A stretch of DNA of 6,015 nucleotides from Cyanobacteriota bacterium. Its GTDB lineage: Bacteria; Cyanobacteriota; Cyanobacteriia; Phormidesmidales; Phormidesmidaceae. This document shows, piece after piece, positions 5,429-6,015 of the stretch. Position 1 is the first letter of the stretch, and the number at the start of each line of letters is the position of its first letter. The position numbers and the translations under genes are program-made. Where the stretch lies: assembly GCA_027619675.1 (NCBI GenBank), contig JAQCHG010000125.1, positions 1 to 6,015 on the forward strand, in the 5' to 3' direction. The notes beneath the pieces were generated by a model, which was not told the DNA's origin, did no database searches, and saw nothing but the letters and a program-made list of their open reading frames with translations.

Positions 5429-5446
5429 TTTTCTGAATTTTCTGAA
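5429..5446. repeat. Nine-base exact tandem repeat
   Basis: TTTTCTGAA occurs twice head to tail in the divergent spacer between tRNA-Ala and raf1, just upstream of the TTGACG box on the tRNA strand. It is an AT-rich island in GC-rich DNA and could be a regulator site or simple slippage. Confidence 0.6.
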
Positions 5447-5551
5447 ATGGCTCCCTGGCCCCTCCATTCCCCCACCCAGGCAACGGTTGGCAAATTTACG
5501 CCGTGCGGTACTAGAGGCTGCCATCGTCCACCATCAGAATTCTGGCGGCCC

Positions 5552-5582
5552 TTGCTGACGGTCCCTAGAAACACGCTAGAGT
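5552..5582 (+). promoter_or_regulatory. Possible promoter of raf1
   Basis: TTGCTG (5552-5557) and TAGAGT (5577-5582) are separated by 19 bases. This would give a leader of about 28 bases before the ATG at 5618. Both boxes are imperfect and the spacer is slightly long, so this is a tentative placement. Confidence 0.25.
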
Positions 5583-5617
5583 CGAGCCATAGGCGTTTAT
5601 CGATCGCGATTGTGTCC

Positions 5618-6015
5618 ATGGTGTCTTCCCCGTCTCCCGACCCTAGCTCCACCGAGATTAATGTTGAAGCGTTGACCCAACAACTGCGCCGTAAGGAAGG
5701 CAACTGGGTGGCGTGGGGGCGGGCCTGTCAGGCGTTACAGAAGGCAGGTCTAAGCCCCCAGAAAATTTTTGAGGACACCGGGTTTGAGCCCATTCAGCAA
5801 AATCAGATCGTGGTGGCCACCCAGGTTTACGACTCGGTGCTGAAGGGGGGGGCGACGGCGGCGGTGGAGACCCACTATGGCCAACGGGGTAGCGATGTTC
5901 TCTATGAGCTGCGGATCCTCTCCCAGGGCGATCGCGCCCGTGTGGCCGAGTTTGCCCTCGCTCAAGGTCTAGACGCCGACACCATCAAGGACATCGTCAA
6001 GGCGGTCAAGGAATA
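5618..6015 (+). CDS. raf1: Rubisco accumulation factor 1 (Raf1), N-terminal part
   Basis: Raf1 is a dimeric chaperone that acts after the chaperonin in Form IB Rubisco assembly. It stabilises RbcL dimers and helps build the RbcL8 core until RbcS displaces it. The 132 visible residues cover the first part of the helical N-terminal domain. A short disordered serine- and proline-rich start (about 1-13) is followed by the family hallmarks LRRKEGNWVAWG (23-34), IFEDTGFEPIQQNQIVVA (50-67) and QRGSDVLYELRIL (89-101). The full family length is about 350 residues, so nearly two thirds, including the beta-rich dimerisation domain, lies beyond the window. I chose ATG 5618; an in-frame GTG at 5612 would add two residues. 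No clear ribosome site precedes either. The gene is divergent from tRNA-Ala. The family call is from recognised sequence words and is strong. Confidence 0.93.
   Translation, partial: MVSSPSPDPSSTEINVEALTQQLRRKEGNWVAWGRACQALQKAGLSPQKIFEDTGFEPIQQNQIVVATQVYDSVLKGGATAAVETHYGQRGSDVLYELRILSQGDRARVAEFALAQGLDADTIKDIVKAVKE

Noticed and set aside
1..6015. Mobile element, CRISPR array or defence system
   Set aside because: No transposase, integrase, spaced repeat array or defence domain is visible on either strand. All recognisable genes are housekeeping or photosynthetic.

Overview
The window comes from a cyanobacterium. The evidence is the set of photosynthesis genes (Rieske protein, cytochrome f, a one-helix high-light-inducible protein), a Form-IB-type Rubisco assembly factor (Raf1), and the repeated octamer GCGATCGC (HIP1), which occurs twelve times in about 6 kb. 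The DNA looks GC-rich. Raf1 and the dense HIP1 fit a filamentous or unicellular beta-cyanobacterium rather than marine Prochlorococcus, but I cannot name a genus.

Layout from left to right: (1) the 5' end of a DUF3067-family gene on the minus strand (1-291), cut by the window edge. (2) A 437-base divergent spacer with hairpins and two HIP1 sites. (3) petC (729-1271) and petA (1469-2467) on the plus strand, followed by a strong intrinsic terminator (2530-2570). (4) On the minus strand and convergent with petA, a 47-residue high-light-inducible protein gene (2767-2910). It has its own terminator, a clear ribosome binding site and an HLR1-like RpaB element. (5) A gamma-glutamyltranspeptidase gene (3034-4902, minus). 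(6) A roughly 400-base non-coding stretch with two perfect inverted repeats. (7) tRNA-Ala(GGC) on the minus strand (5304-5376). (8) A divergent spacer and then the first 132 codons of raf1 on the plus strand, running off the right edge.

How the genes relate: petC and petA supply two of the redox subunits of the cytochrome b6f complex and are probably co-transcribed. The Hlip gene codes for a pigment-binding stress protein of the photosystem II and chlorophyll-synthesis machinery. Raf1 helps assemble Rubisco. The transpeptidase is a periplasmic glutathione or gamma-glutamyl peptide enzyme with no evident link to its neighbours. I see no phage, transposon, CRISPR or defence genes. The most useful points are the short hli gene with its regulatory region, the DUF3067/petC divergent pair, and the structured spacer beside the tRNA.
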